64,000 bases of DNA from positions 19,103,590-19,167,589 of the forward strand of contig CM119264.1 in NCBI GenBank assembly GCA_051294375.1, given 5' to 3'. The position numbers were made by a program, and so were the translations under genes. Below the pieces are notes generated by a model, which did no database searches, was not told where the DNA came from, and saw only the letters and a list, made by a program, of their open reading frames with translations. Position 1 is the first letter of the stretch; the number at the start of each line of letters is the position of its first letter. This stretch comes from Paraspadella gotoi (lineage: Eukaryota; Chaetognatha). Shown in pieces: positions 27,238 through 39,033 of this stretch.

Positions 27238-28645
27238 AAAGTGGTCTCGAAAAAAACAAATTAACCGTCGCGAAGCGAAACCTCAAGCTGCTTGTTAAAC
27301 TGACCAATAATAAAAACTCAGACCTCGACGTCTCCTTTAGAAATCCGGATCAAGGTGGGAGAAGTGAAAGGAAGAGAGATAAAATGTACAATGAAACAAT
27401 GTAACAAAGTAACAAAGTGACTTCCCCTTCCCAAATTGAATTATTAGATAAATAAAACATTTTTAAAATAGAAAGCAATATATATTTATTTAAATAATAT
27501 AGATTAAATACTAAATCCTTCATAAAATATAAAACTAGAAAATAGTGAAACAAGTAATTTGCAAATTTCCATATACATTATTTAGGGTTTACTCCTTAAC
27601 TTGTCATAAAAATATTTATCGATAGTAGCGTCGATCGTTATTATTGTTCGATCAGATTAATTTTTTTTAAGAGAAAGAGTGTGTTTGTTGCTCCTGCAAT
27701 ATTGGTAAATTAATATTTTAATCCATCCAAATTTAATTTCTACTTAACAAAAAATTATCCCCTAAAAAAATTTTTCTTGGGTCACGCTTCACAATCATAC
27801 GACTTTATGGTGCGTGAAGAATTCGAGGAAAGACTAGAGCGAGGATTTACGGCCCATTCCAGGGGAATCGTTTTCCCCGTATTTTATCTCGCGATAAACG
27901 TTCGAATTTTTTGTCGGAAGAAAGTGGTTGCGGGAGTTTTATTTTCTTTTCCTTTACCTTAGTCTAGAATGTAATTATGGTTACATTTTTAATAGGCTTG
28001 TGAATTGAACATTGAATCGATTTTGAAAGCAGGTCTTTACCCTCCAAACGGCGAGTTTCGATGTTTTCTCGACCGATCGATCCTCGTCTCCAATCAATTT
28101 CTTTTCCCGCTCTCCTCGCACTTTCCCCTTCTTTTTTTTTTTTACCTCAAAACGACTCAAACCTTTTTGCGCTTTTTTGTGTCACTTTCAGCGACGAGAA
28201 AGCTTTTTTGTTTTGATTTCTATCGATTGTTTTTACTTTTCATTTCGCTAAATTCACATTCGTCGTTGTCGCGGTTTTTTTTTTCCCCTCGTTTAATTTC
28301 GAAAGAGTTCTATTTTTATGTAGCTTCCCACTATTTCTATTTTCCCTCCTTTATCCCCAGACAACGTATTTCCTGCGTGCCCTTTCAGACAACAATTCCG
28401 ATAAATCCCCTTGTTGTCATCCTTCGCACGAAATCTGTAAAGGTCAGTTTTGCGACAGGTATTGGGCGCTTCCCGCTCGTCATTGCGCTAAAAAAACGGT
28501 TTGGTTGACTGAAGAAGTGACGGACTGCTGTCAAGGGGGGCGGGATATACGAAAAGCGTGCTTTTATTTATCATTTGATCAAATCAGCAAAGCAAGATTC
28601 TTCCTTAACTCTCGGGGGGCCGCGTGGATGCACCCTTTTGGGTGA
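27238..28645 (+). CDS. Candidate cysteine-rich secreted peptide gene (unrecognised)
   Basis: I do not recognise this family. Two exon-like blocks fit in phase: 27238-27354, ending at a GTGGG donor, and 28389-28645, after a CCTTTCAG acceptor. The second block encodes eight cysteines in about 56 residues with spacing CC-X6-C-X4-C-X10-C-X13-CC-X9-C, then a Cys-free end of about 30 residues. The first block is Lys/Asn/Leu-rich. An ATG at 27186 extends the first block without splicing; its leader (ELTIISKFIFSFHTS) is only a weak signal-peptide candidate, so the true start may be in a further exon near 26930-27041. Cysteine density and codon-like composition suggest an extracellular disulfide-rich peptide. 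It could be spurious. Confidence 0.4.
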
Positions 28646-29106
28646 GGTGAAGGAGAAGTAAACCGAGTGGCGTTGGAGGTGCCAATTTTGATCGATTTTG
28701 CGAAAAACCACTATAAAATGAAGGGAGTTAAATGAGTAAATGAGATTGAGTGGCAAGAAAAATTAAAGTGAGGTTAATATGGGAAAACTTACAGTCGAAA
28801 TAGAGAGGGTTTGATAATTACGTAGACAGCTATATCTCCATGAGATATCAATAGTGACGCAAAAACATAAAGACTTCATTATTAAACGGCTTCGTAAGTG
28901 AAGCCATGAAGCACGACCAGATGACGCTTCAAAAAAGACGACAAATACATCACTTTCTTTAAAAAAAAAGAAGTAAACATTGACCTAACAATAGAAACAG
29001 TTTTCTTGGGGCCCGAGGCCTTAGTCAACTGGAAATTACAAAACAGTGGGAAATCAAAATATAAATCATCATTTAATTTCAGAACAAACGTTCCCGAATC
29101 TACGAA
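28646..29106. other. Intergenic, no gene seen
   Basis: Spacer before the phosphatase gene. No supported exon or RNA gene on either strand. Confidence 0.5.
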
Positions 29107-29784
29107 ATGGAAATTCTAAAGAGAGTTCCGATTCACGACGCTGACGGGCGGCGTCTCGTTGAAAAGCCGATAAGGTAGAGAATGAATTCGGTTGTTGTGA
29201 TTTTTTACAGTGTCGTTTTTGATCGTAAATTTACATTTTTTTCTTCGGTGTCATAAATATAGTTAAACCTTAAACTGATGCAGTGATGCCCACTCAAAAG
29301 AATGTTTATAATAATCTAATAATTCGTTTTGTGATTTTTTTTTTTTTTTTTGCTCTTCACTCTTTATATTTTCATATTTTCAGGCATGCACCGTCTGAGC
29401 CCACGGAATTGACGGCTGAAAATCTTTCCTCGGAAATTCTCGCTCACTTTGATTTTTTTCTCTTCGACTGCGACGGAGTGATTTGGAAAGAGGACTCCGT
29501 CACTCCGATTTCGGGAGTGCCTCAGACTTACAAGCTGTTAAAGGAGATGGGGAAAACGGTGAGAAAGATACGATTGATTGATTTGTTGATTGAAATGTTT
29601 TGTTAATGTTTTTATTGACTTGATTAATGTATTACATTCAATGATTGAATTTAATTATTGATGAACATGGTTGCAGGTCTTCTTCGTGACCAACAACGCC
29701 CAGTTGTCTCGGATTCAATACTCTGCGAAATTTCCAAGATTTGGCCTTGACGTGCCGTTGGGGAATATTTACTCCTCAGGTTGG

Positions 29785-29824
<40 letters not shown>

Positions 29825-31677
29825 CTCTCTTCTCAGATCGTCGCTCTTTCGTTGCCCAGGCTACGCCACGGTCATACGTGAAGACGTGAAAAAAAAAAAT
29901 TTTTCCAGACACGGGCGGGCAAAGTTTCGCTGCGTTGATGAGGGACTCGCGCAAGGTCAGTCCTTGAGTCGGTCTCATAGACTGAAAACTGGCCGCTTTT
30001 ACTATCAATGTTTCTATATTTATTATTTATTAATTCTTTTCTGTTTCCTTCGGGTTTTCATCGAGAATAGGGATCAAAGCATTTTGAAAAGTAAACTAAC
30101 ACCGTACTATGAATTTACGAAGTCAGTTTTCTCGAGAACGATGAAACAGAGGAAAAAAAGAGAGAAGGGAGTTTTTTCCTTAAATTAATTACGGAGGCGA
30201 AAAACCAAGTGCCGATAAACAGAACGTCGCCCCAATTTAAGGAAATCCAAATTACACATGTGAGACATCGTACATTCCTGGTTCTTCTAATTATTACTTT
30301 TGAGTTCGATAAAACAAAGGATGCAAAAACCAATGAAAACGTCATGAAACGTAATCATCTAACTCTTTTGTAAATTCATTTTTTCTTTTCGCAGAATTGG
30401 AAGGCAGACGAAATCCCTTACATCGGATACGGTCCGACTCCACCACATTCTTCCTTTATAGGTGAGTAAATGAGGATCAATGAAGTCTTTTGGGGTCCAC
30501 AAAAATTTCTGAAAACCGAATTAGAAAAAATAACCTGTTTTTGGTGGAACACCAGATGCAACCTGACGACATCAAAAGTTTAAACTCGATCCAGACGTCA
30601 AGCAGTCATCGCCGGAGTGCGATCCTTGGCTCTCCAACATCAAAACTGTTCAAGGTTTCAAAACTTTTTCGATCTTTTGTTTTTGACTGCGATTTTGATC
30701 TGGACTTCTGTTTTTCTAATTAGAAGTTCAGATGACTGATCTGTCTCNNNNNNNNNNNNNNNNNNNNNNNNNTCTCTCTCTCTCTCAATCTCGCTCTTTC
30801 GTTGCCAGGCTACGCCACGGTCAAATACGTGAAGAACGTGATTCCACACGGCGGCAAAGTTTACGCCTGCGTTGATGAGGGACTCGCCAAGGTCAGTCCT
30901 TGAATCGGCTCAAGACTGAAAAACTGTGGCCGCTTTTACTATCAATGTTTCTATATTTATTATTTATTAATCTTTTCTGTTCTCCTTCGGGTTTTCATCG
31001 AGAATAGGGAATCAAAGCATTTTGAAAAGTAAAACTAACACCGTACTATGAATTTACGAGTCAGTTTTCTCGAGAACATGAAACAGAGAAAAACAAGAGA
31101 GAAGGGAGTTTTTTCCTTAATTAATTACGGAGGAAAAACCAAGTGCCCGATAAACAGAACGTCGCCCCAATTAAGGAAATCAAATTACACATGTGATGAC
31201 ATCGTACATCCTGGGTTCTTCTCAATTATTACTTTTGAGTTCGATATAAAACAAAGGATGCAAAAACCAATGAAAAACGTCATGAAACGTGAATCATCTT
31301 AAATCTTTGTTAAATCATTTTTTCTCTTTGCGCAGATTGGAAGGCCAACGAAATCCCTTACATCGGATACGGTCCGGACTCCGACCACATTCTGTCCTTT
31401 TAGGTGAGTAAATGAGGATCAATGAAGTCTTTTGGGGGTCCCAACAAAAATTTCTGAAAACCGATTAGAAAAAAAACCTGTTTTTTGGTGGAACCAGATG
31501 CACCCTGGACGACATCAAAAGGTTTAAACTCGATCCAGACGTCAAAGCAGTCATCGCCGGAGTCGATCCTTGGCTCTCCAACATCAAACTGTTCAAGGTT
31601 TCAAACTTTTTCGATCTTTTGTTTTGACTGCGATTTTGTCTGGATTCTTGTTTTTCTAATTAGAAGTTCAGATGACT

Positions 31678-31745
<68 letters not shown>

Positions 31746-32968
31746 TTTCAGTTCATCACGTCGCTTTCAATATTTTTAGATTCATTTCAGATTCAAATTC
31801 AGATGAATTTGTTTTTCCCTTTCCGTCTTTCTCTCGCAGGCGGCGTCTTATCTCGTGAGCAGCGACTGCATCTACGTTGCGACGGACGAACACGAGGGGG
31901 TGGATGTCTGTCCTGGATACAGAATGCCAGCGGCGGGTAAAACGAAACATTCACTTCATATAACCTGTAAACAAAAAAATAAACAAACCTGTAAACATAG
32001 CGCGGTTCATAAGATTAACAAACGAACAAAAAGTCAAAAAATCAAAATTTTAAACTGCATGATTCTTTGTATATAGTAGAAGTAGTATTTTTCTTATAAT
32101 AAAAATATTAATTCTAACTGTAAAAACTTTAAAATTTAAGGTTATGCCCGAAATTAGATATCAATAAATTTTTAAAAGGGAACTCATGAACGAATTAAAT
32201 ATCCCCAAATGCACGAAGAGCCTCAACCTTCAAATCCTATTTCAGGAGCGACGGCGGTGGCCATCACCAATTCATCCAGACGAAAACCCGAAGTCATCGG
32301 AAAACCTAAGTGTCACATGTTCGACATCATCTGTCAGGAGGTATTTTTCACTTGCGCTCTCCGAGGACTCCTCTCTCATCTCCTCTCTGCTCTCTCTCTC
32401 TGTGCTCTCTCTTCTCTCTCTCGCTCTGCTCTCTGCTCTCCTCTCTTCTCTCTCCTGCTTCTCTACTCCCCGCGCGGAGCAAAAAAACGAAAAAAAACAA
32501 AAAAGAGAGGAGATGAGAAAGCNNNNNNNNNNNNNNNNNNNNNNNNNAGAGAGAGAGAGAAAGCGAAATGTAAGTCGGGAGATAGTTTTAATCTTTTTAT
32601 TCCCCATATAATTATTCATTTAACCAGTTTTTATGCAAAATTTTTGGGGATCAATGTTTTGTCTGCGTGTCCCTTTACGAACGATTAGTTGAATTTTTTC
32701 CTTTTTACCTTTAAAACGCGACCGTCCTTTCTTGTCTCAGCACCCTGAAGTCGACCCCAGCCGTACTCTCATGATCGGAGACACACTCGAAGCAGACATG
32801 GGGTTCGCCAAAACGATCGGGGTCAAATCCTGTTTGGTCCTCACCGGCCACACCAAGAGGGCGCAATTGGACTCGATCCTCAAAGGAGGCGGAGCCGGCA
32901 AGGGGGCATCGACCCTTCCGGACTACGTGCTGACCTCTGTCGGCGAGATTCCGCGTTGGTTAGACTAA
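29107..32968 (+). CDS. HAD-superfamily phosphoglycolate/pyridoxal phosphatase (PGP/PDXP family)
   Basis: Exons: 29107-29174, 29384-29558, 29677-29779, then (second copy of the duplicated stretch) 30809-30891, about 31336-31395 and 31498-31597, then 31840-31936, 32246-32340 and 32741-32968. HAD motif I is FFLFDCDGVIWKE (nucleophile and acid/base Asp), motif II VFFVTNNAQLSR, and motifs III/IV IGKPKCHMFDII and RTLMIGDTLEADMGFA. The cap region includes DEIPYIGYGPDSDHI and VKAVIAGVDPWLSNIKLFK. Length is about 310 residues, as usual for this family, which hydrolyses 2-phosphoglycolate or related small phosphates in the cytosol. The exon near 31336 has a missing base in this copy and reads in frame only with the base present in the other copy, so the assembled coding sequence is not clean. 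Substrate preference cannot be read from the sequence. Confidence 0.87.
29840..31680. repeat. Near-identical tandem duplication, probable assembly artefact
   Basis: 29840-30747 and 30785-31680 are copies of the same three-exon stretch, differing mainly by single-base insertions and deletions. The first copy breaks the reading frame repeatedly (for example near 29885-29960); the second is mostly readable. The two are separated by a 25-N gap set in a CT repeat. This pattern fits two overlapping reads left unmerged rather than a biological duplication. Confidence 0.8.
30748..30772. other. Assembly gap, 25 N
   Basis: Fixed-size run of N within a CT repeat, between the two copies of the duplicated stretch. 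Confidence 0.99.
31681..31742. repeat. CT microsatellite
   Basis: About 30 CT units upstream of the 31840 exon of the phosphatase. Confidence 0.95.
32523..32547. other. Assembly gap, 25 N, flanked by inverted CT/AG repeats
   Basis: CT-rich sequence at 32365-32460 precedes, and AG-rich sequence follows, this fixed-size gap in the last intron of the phosphatase. The two sides may be one collapsed or folded repeat. Confidence 0.97.
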
Positions 32969-33574
32969 AAGGAAAGAGAAAAAGTCAAAAGAAAGACGTT
33001 GAGGAAGAAAGAACTTTAAAAAAAGAGGAAGAAGATAACGGAGGCTGCGATTAATTGGAAGAGAGACGTTGATTCGAAGCGACTAAAAATCAGTCAGCCA
33101 AGGATCAAGAAAATCCGTAAGATCTGCAAATTTGATTATTTCTCCCCCGAGCCCCATTTTTATTTTGCGGTTTGTTGATCTTTTAACTTGCGGTCCATAA
33201 TATCCATTTTATTTTTTATATTTTGCACAACATATCTCTTGACTTATTCACGTTTGTGAATTTTATACATTGGTATTACTTTGCATAATCTTAAATTATA
33301 TTCGTACTTATGTTACTAACTTACTTTATATTTATTTAAAGTCAAGAGCAGGGAAAAAAAAAACTAAAAACGAAATAAACTTTTGAACGCAGAATCTATT
33401 AACAATCATAATTTTCATAATATCTCATAAAAGGATAAATTTGTGTTTTTCATGTAGGCAGTCATGGTGTCGGCCGATCATCTGCTTGGTCGTCGTGAGG
33501 TTAGCTGCTCAGAAAGTGTTCCAAAGTTAATATCCTAGCTATTGAATACTAATTGCAACATCCTAAACCTGCAA
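32969..33574. other. 3' region of the phosphatase, no other gene seen
   Basis: AT-rich; AATAAA at 33374-33379 is a likely polyadenylation signal. The end of the zinc transporter on the other strand should lie here or in the next gap but could not be identified. Confidence 0.5.
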
Positions 33575-33782
33575 NNNNNNNNNNNNNNNNNNNNNNNNNN
33601 NNNNNNNNNNNNNNNNNNNNNNNNNNNNNNNNNNNNNNNNNNNNNNNNNNNNNNNNNNNNNNNNNNNNNNNNNNNNNNNNNNNNNNNNNNNNNNNNNNNN
33701 NNNNNNNNNNNNNNNNNNNNNNNNNNNNNNNNNNNNNNNNNNNNNNNNNNNNNNNNNNNNNNNNNNNNNNNNNNNNNNNNNN
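33575..33782. other. Assembly gap, 208 N
   Basis: Run of N that probably hides the 3' end of the zinc transporter. Confidence 0.99.
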
Positions 33783-33850
33783 GCTGTGAAGAAGAAAAGA
33801 ACAAATGGAGTAAAAAGAAAGGGTAAGAGAAAAGTGGACAAAGAAGTCAC

Positions 33851-36800
33851 CATGCCAAACTCTGGTTGAATTGAGGTAGAATGTATCCCTTGATTGTGGA
33901 GAAATTCCTTGACTTGCTCGGCAACTCCTTCATAATCGTCGAAGTTCCTAAATTTGTTTCGATCTATTTTATTTTCACACATTTATCACTTATTTCAATG
34001 TACAAATTGAGNNNNNNNNNNNNNNNNNNNNNNNNNNNNNNNNNNNNNNNNNNNNNNNNNNNNNNNNNNNNNNNNNNNNNNNNNNNNNNNNNNNNNNNNN
34101 NNNNNNNNNNNNNNNNNNNNNNNNNNNNNNNNNNNNNNNNNNNNNNNNNNNNNNCTGAAATTAACATGAAGCGAAGCTATAATTTTTCGACCGGAGAGAC
34201 ACCAGACGTGGAAGTCGTGGATGCCGACGATTCCGTCGACCTCCTCGAGGAGGCGTTCGCCGATGCGGTCGACGAAAATGTGTCCCGGGACGGTTTGCAG
34301 CAGCACCAGCGATGACTCTCTAATAAGTTTATTTGTATCATTACTATTTATCAATGAAGTAAAACTGGTATGAAAATGGCTTTTTAAGGCTTATTTTGTC
34401 CTTTCAATCCATATTTGTGAATAAGTCGCTAAGACTAACCACAACTTCTATAACCCCTCTAGCAGCCATGGAACGGGCTTTGATCCAGGGCGGTTTCCGG
34501 CCGTCCTCATGCATCCCGCAGGGTAGGTACCACTGGGGATCGATCCCGGTACCCAATGGTTCATGTACCTGTTATCTATTACTCAATGTGCCAACGGGTC
34601 TCGACTGAAGGTTACACTGAAGGTTACACGGGGTGAACACTATTTACTTTACAGGTATGTGGTGCAAATGATATGAGGAATCGGACGGAACAGAGAGTCA
34701 GACGGCCGGATCGAACCGTTACAGAGAAGTTCCACCCCTCGTCCCATTGCCTGAATTCATTTGGAAACAAAACTTTCGGACGAGTGCTGGGCAAATTCGT
34801 CTCACCTCATTTGCATTTCTTGCCGGTTTCTTACTATTTTTTTTTTCACTTGGGTTTTACTGATCATGAGGAGCACCAATTCGGTCTCGAAAAAAAGGAG
34901 ATTAGGAAGGAAGAAGTCAGGAAAAATGAAAGAAAGGAAAAGATAGAAAAAAAGAAAGATAAGAAATAAAGAACAAAAAAGGTTTCATGCCAATATGTTT
35001 GCCCGAGAGTTACTCTTATTTTCCACGTTTATTTTCTAGCGTGACATGACATGGACTTAATATACATGACTTGACCGACATGATATATTAATCCGACATG
35101 ACTAAAAAAACTTTGTTGTAGCCTGTGTATTTATGACAGACATTGCATCGGAATATTCTTGTCCTTTTTATTCTTTATACTTTTAGGATTTCCTGAAGGC
35201 GGTGCTAGCATACCCTCAGATTTTAGGTTTTTTTTGTCTCTTAAACAACATGAGCAACTGACTAAAGGCAGTACTCGCGGCCGCTACTCACAAATACAGG
35301 AAATAAAATTTGTATAAAATTAGCAACGAATGAAGAGAATGCAGAAGTAAGTATAAAAAAAAGAGAAAAAATAGTGAATAAAAAGATTTTGAATAGAAAG
35401 AGAGAACAAACATGGAAAAATTGAGAAAAAAGATAAGTCTCACCATATGATGAATACCGAACGATGACGATGACAGATCCGAAAAGGTCGCCGATCAAAT
35501 GAAGAAATCACGCCACGAAGGTTCATGCTTTTTTCTATAAAAAAATAGTAAAATCCTTCACACCTTGTCTCTTATTGTAGAATCAGATTCCACACTTGTC
35601 TAAAATTAGATGATCCGACGATCTAGTTTTTAGAAAAAGAGCGAACTCACCGTGGTGATGGGAATGACGTTTTGGTCAACTGCTTTTTTCTTCAAACTAG
35701 ACTTTTTCGTGTTGAAGGTTCCTCGCTAAAGACAATCGGAAAAGACAGGGGCTTATTCTGGCCCGCTGCCACTGTTTCTCGTCGCTCTCTTTACTTCTCA
35801 GATGTCAAAGTATCCGCTAATCGCTTACCCTTTTCCTTCTCTCCGTATTTTTCCCCTCTCTTGTTATCATCTTCGTTAATCTTTTCTTCCTTCCTTGCGT
35901 GTTCCTTTCGTCTTTTCCCGCGTCCCGACCTATTTGCCCTATCTACCCACTTCTCCTCGCTCCCTTCCTATTTTTCTCCACACCATTTTTCCGCTTTCCC
36001 ACCTCATGATGATGACGCTTGACGTTCTACTGACACTAGTGCCCTCTTCCGGACAATTATCGGCACCAGATGTTGAGGAGACGCTTGTAAAGCACGACGC
36101 GCCCTCTCTCGGCGACGGGTGCTCCGAGTGACGTGATCGATGCGTTTGACGAGAGAGTTTGTCGTCGGTGAACATGTGAATGGACTTTTGAGTGACCTGA
36201 AAGATAAAACGCATTGAGTCTTTCTTGACAGGCGTATCTGAAAGGTTGTCTTTAATCTCGTCAGTCAGTACTTTGATGTGCTAATTTTCCTTAACAATTT
36301 ATATCCTAATAATAGGCGCTTTCACTTTGCTGCATTTTTTAGAAAAAAATGTATTATTAACAACAACAACCGTGGCCTCCATCGCCCCCGTGCGAGTGTC
36401 CATGCGCTCCCAGCAGCACAAGGCCGAAAACGTTGAGTGCCAGTCCGGCGCCGCCCACCACCAGCAACAAGGGGATCTCTTTGATTGGCTCCACGTCGAC
36501 CAATCTGTGCAGCGCTCGGATTGCCAAGCGAACGCAGAGCGCCAGCAAGAAGGCAGAGTTGATGAGGGCGCCCAACACTTCAGTTCTCTTCCATCCGTAG
36601 CTGCGTGGAAAGAAAGGAAATTCAGCGCTATAAATGGCCTTTAAAATGAAAGCTGTAGTTAGATAGGATTAGTAAATCAAAATATTTACTTTAAAAGTAA
36701 AAATGAACAGTAGGAAGGGCTGGTTGAGGAAGGTCGCTCAATAAGCAGGGAAAAATTGGCTCCATCGCATGAGGTTGTTTTGTAATTCGACTAATCCCAA

Positions 36801-37472
36801 AGATTATATAAAACAAACTCTTTGTATTTCTTAAATATTTTTAATCTATCTCATGAAAAATTAACGATGTTTTGCTGTTTTGAAACTCTGCTAATATTAG
36901 TACTAATACTAATACTTACGTGTGCTTTTTAGAGGACCGCGAAGATATTTTCAAACAGTACAACGCGACGATTTGAGCTTGACAAAAAATATTTGACAAA
37001 TTCATGATATTTTCTCGACAAAAAAAAACGAGAATATACCGATGGTATATTCCTGTCTTTACTTGATCTCCGAATCCTGCCGACCCTGCCCCTAACTGCA
37101 CGTTATACTTGAATTTCACCCACATAATAACCATAATAGACAACTCAAATAATCACAACAAAAAGGACGGTACACCACTCTAATTCGCAAACCGATGACG
37201 TCAGAGATCATGTGAAAGGCGTCGCTGGTTAGCGTCATGGCGTTGGTCACGATTCCGACGGAGACTTCGATGATGGCGTAACTGAGCGTCACTATGATCA
37301 TCGCCGTCAAACGCTGCTCTTCGCCGCAGTTGTCGCAGCATTTCCGACCTCTGACTCTGCAGGTGCAGCAGCAGGTGCAGGTGCAGCATCGGGTCGCGCA
37401 AGTGTTCACGCTGCTCATCTTGAGATCGTGGGGAGCTAGGTTGGTGTTGAAGGGAGAGAAAAAAATCGACAT
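33851..37472 (-). CDS. Cation-diffusion-facilitator zinc transporter, SLC30A1/A10 (ZnT1)-like, incomplete
   Basis: Visible exons, minus strand: 37472-37193, 36977-36920, 36600 to about 36368, a loop exon near 36195-36010, about 35520-35441, 34332-34155 and about 33948-33851. The first carries an 11-Cys cluster (CATRCCTCTCCCTC...) before TM1-TM2 with SDAFHMISDV, the metal-site D/H pattern of ZnTs. The third holds YGWKRTEVLGALIN, two hydrophobic segments and a His-rich loop (HGHSHGGDGGHG). Then come the NLRGV..FLHLIGDLFGSVIVI block (second metal site), SLVLLQTVPG, DFHVWCLSGRKIIASLH and HNQGIHSTSIQPEF. ZnT1 exports zinc across the plasma membrane; A10 relatives can carry manganese. An extra base near 35508 breaks the frame in FLHLIGD, and the expected sixth membrane segment is not found, so the model is broken by errors and gaps. 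The start could also be ATG 37418. Confidence 0.8.
34012..34154. other. Assembly gap, 143 N
   Basis: Run of N between two C-terminal exons of the zinc transporter. Confidence 0.99.
34333..35440. other. Zinc-transporter intron, expected exon not found
   Basis: About 1.1 kb in which the exon for the last membrane helix of the transporter would be expected. I see none. 34470-34620 is GC-richer than its surroundings and contains a ggatcgatcc palindrome; 34880-34970 is a purine tract. Confidence 0.5.
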
Positions 37473-38231
37473 CTTTGACGTCGAAACAAATTGTACCTCA
37501 TACTGACTGAATATAGAACTGTCACCTTGACAACCGCGAGACCGTTAATTACATGATAAATGATATATTCATAATAAATGCCAGTTATCTACTTCTTTTC
37601 GTCATTCGTCAAACCGATGAAAGTACATCATACCTTCTCACTCATGTTTCGCCTTCGCTTTCGCCTCATGCAAAATTCATTACCTCTTCTTTGTTTCTCT
37701 CCTTCTTCATTTTTGCCGACGCTGCTGCAGCCTCCTCCGCCGCGGACGCCCCCAGCGGTGTGTTTCTCCATCTTCTCGTTCAAGGTCGAAAAGCTTTAAG
37801 GGTTTTACTTCTTTTTTTATTTTCTTTCCCTAATACCTCTTGTTGGGAATCCGTTGCCGCCTTAGAATAACTAAGTTTAATAACTATCTTGAATAAGTAT
37901 GTTTGATTTTTTAATTCATCCACTAGTTAGTTTTAAAAAGGTACCGCTCTTTTTTCTCCCTATGCTTTAACGTGACTACTCACTTGGGTTATAATTTATT
38001 TTGAGGAAAAGTGGAAAACGAAGAATAAAGTCTATATTTTATTTAGAAAGTACTATTACTAGGTACTTCGAAAAAGTTCAATGAAATATCGAACGAAGAA
38101 TACCTTAATGGTATTAAAAAATCTCTACGGTTGCGATAAGGAATTAATGAATTACGTGAGGCCACGTGTGGGAAAAGAAAAAAAAACTAATAATATAAAT
38201 AATCCCAAAGATTAGAAGAGGATGTAAGCAA
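37473..38231. other. Divergent spacer, possible upstream exon of acidic protein
   Basis: Between the transporter start (minus) and the acidic open frame (plus). An Ala/Ser-rich frame at about 37731-37757 (DAAAASSAADAPS) ends at a GTGTGT donor and could be an exon of that protein, but the phase does not join simply to 38232. Confidence 0.3.
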
Positions 38232-38456
38232 GGCGACGACGACGAAGATGGTGCAAAAGGGGTTGAAGATAAATCGGAGAAAGCATCAAGAGCGATCGAA
38301 AAACATTGGGAAGGATTCACCAAGAGTTTTACCCCATGGCGCGAGATGGTTTTCACCTCGGTGAAAAGCATCTCAGACGAAATTCCCCTAAACGACGACC
38401 GCGAAGACGACGACGATGATTTCGATATGAAAAATTCGCCGTTGATGCCCGATTAG
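38232..38456 (+). CDS. C-terminal exon of an acidic protein (unrecognised)
   Basis: An open frame of 74 codons ends at TAG 38454-38456. It is acidic at both ends (GDDDEDGAKGVEDK; DDREDDDDDFDMKNS) with a conserved-looking aromatic core (HWEGFTKSFTPWREMVF) between. A splice acceptor after GTAAG at 38228 would place the exon start here. No domain is recognised and no membrane segment is present. The core composition makes chance unlikely, but upstream exons are not established. Confidence 0.45.
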   Translation, partial: GDDDEDGAKGVEDKSEKASRAIEKHWEGFTKSFTPWREMVFTSVKSISDEIPLNDDREDDDDDFDMKNSPLMPD

Positions 38457-39033
38457 CGTCCCGCTATTTTAATCTCGTAATATTTAGACGGAGATAACTC
38501 TCTCGCCTATTATTCCGCAAAACGTCGTTGCCACTCGTTTGATTAACTTCTGTTCTTCACCATCGTCGTCGTCGTCACTGTCGTCGCCCTTCCCACCACC
38601 GAGCTCCGGATTCGATCCCTGGCTTTCCCATGAGCCAAAAAAAAACCAATGATTTTTCCCTCTCGAGTATCGCTTTTCTTTTCTTTCGTCGAGTTATGTC
38701 TGATTTAAGTGTTTCTTTAAATTCAATTTTTTTCGCTTAACTCTTCCTTGTTATGATCTGATACGACAGATTTAAATATTATAACTTCATATTCGTAGAC
38801 ATTGTGTGTGATTTCTCTCTTTTCGTTGTTTTTGAGTTTAGTTTATATTTGACATAAATTCGTTTTCGCTAAACTTCATATTCATATTTATTTTAGAAAA
38901 AATATATTCCAATTCATCACGTAGTTCGGATGCAGGCTACAACAATAAAAATAACAGCCTCAAAATTGACGTCCAGAACAATAACAACAACAAAGCCTGT
39001 ACACGAGTTCTGGGAATAAATCAAAAAAATAAG
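38457..39033. other. Intergenic, no gene seen
   Basis: Contains a GTC/GTCGTC-rich stretch at 38560-38590 and AT-rich DNA before the glutamate receptor start. No supported feature. Confidence 0.5.

Noticed and set aside
28005-28508. 167-codon plus-strand open frame
   Set aside because: Phe/Ser-rich translation of T-rich DNA. It overlaps, in another frame, the cysteine-rich block, which has better coding features.
29840-30747. Tandem gene duplication of the phosphatase exons
   Set aside because: Indel pattern and an adjacent fixed-size gap favour an assembly artefact.
34520-34560. ggggatcgatcccggtacc, T-arm-like and GC-richer than surroundings
   Set aside because: No cloverleaf could be drawn; possibly a SINE scrap but no second copy was seen in this window.
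35672-36022. 116-codon plus-strand open frame
   Set aside because: Pyrimidine-rich and antisense to the zinc-transporter loop exon and intron.
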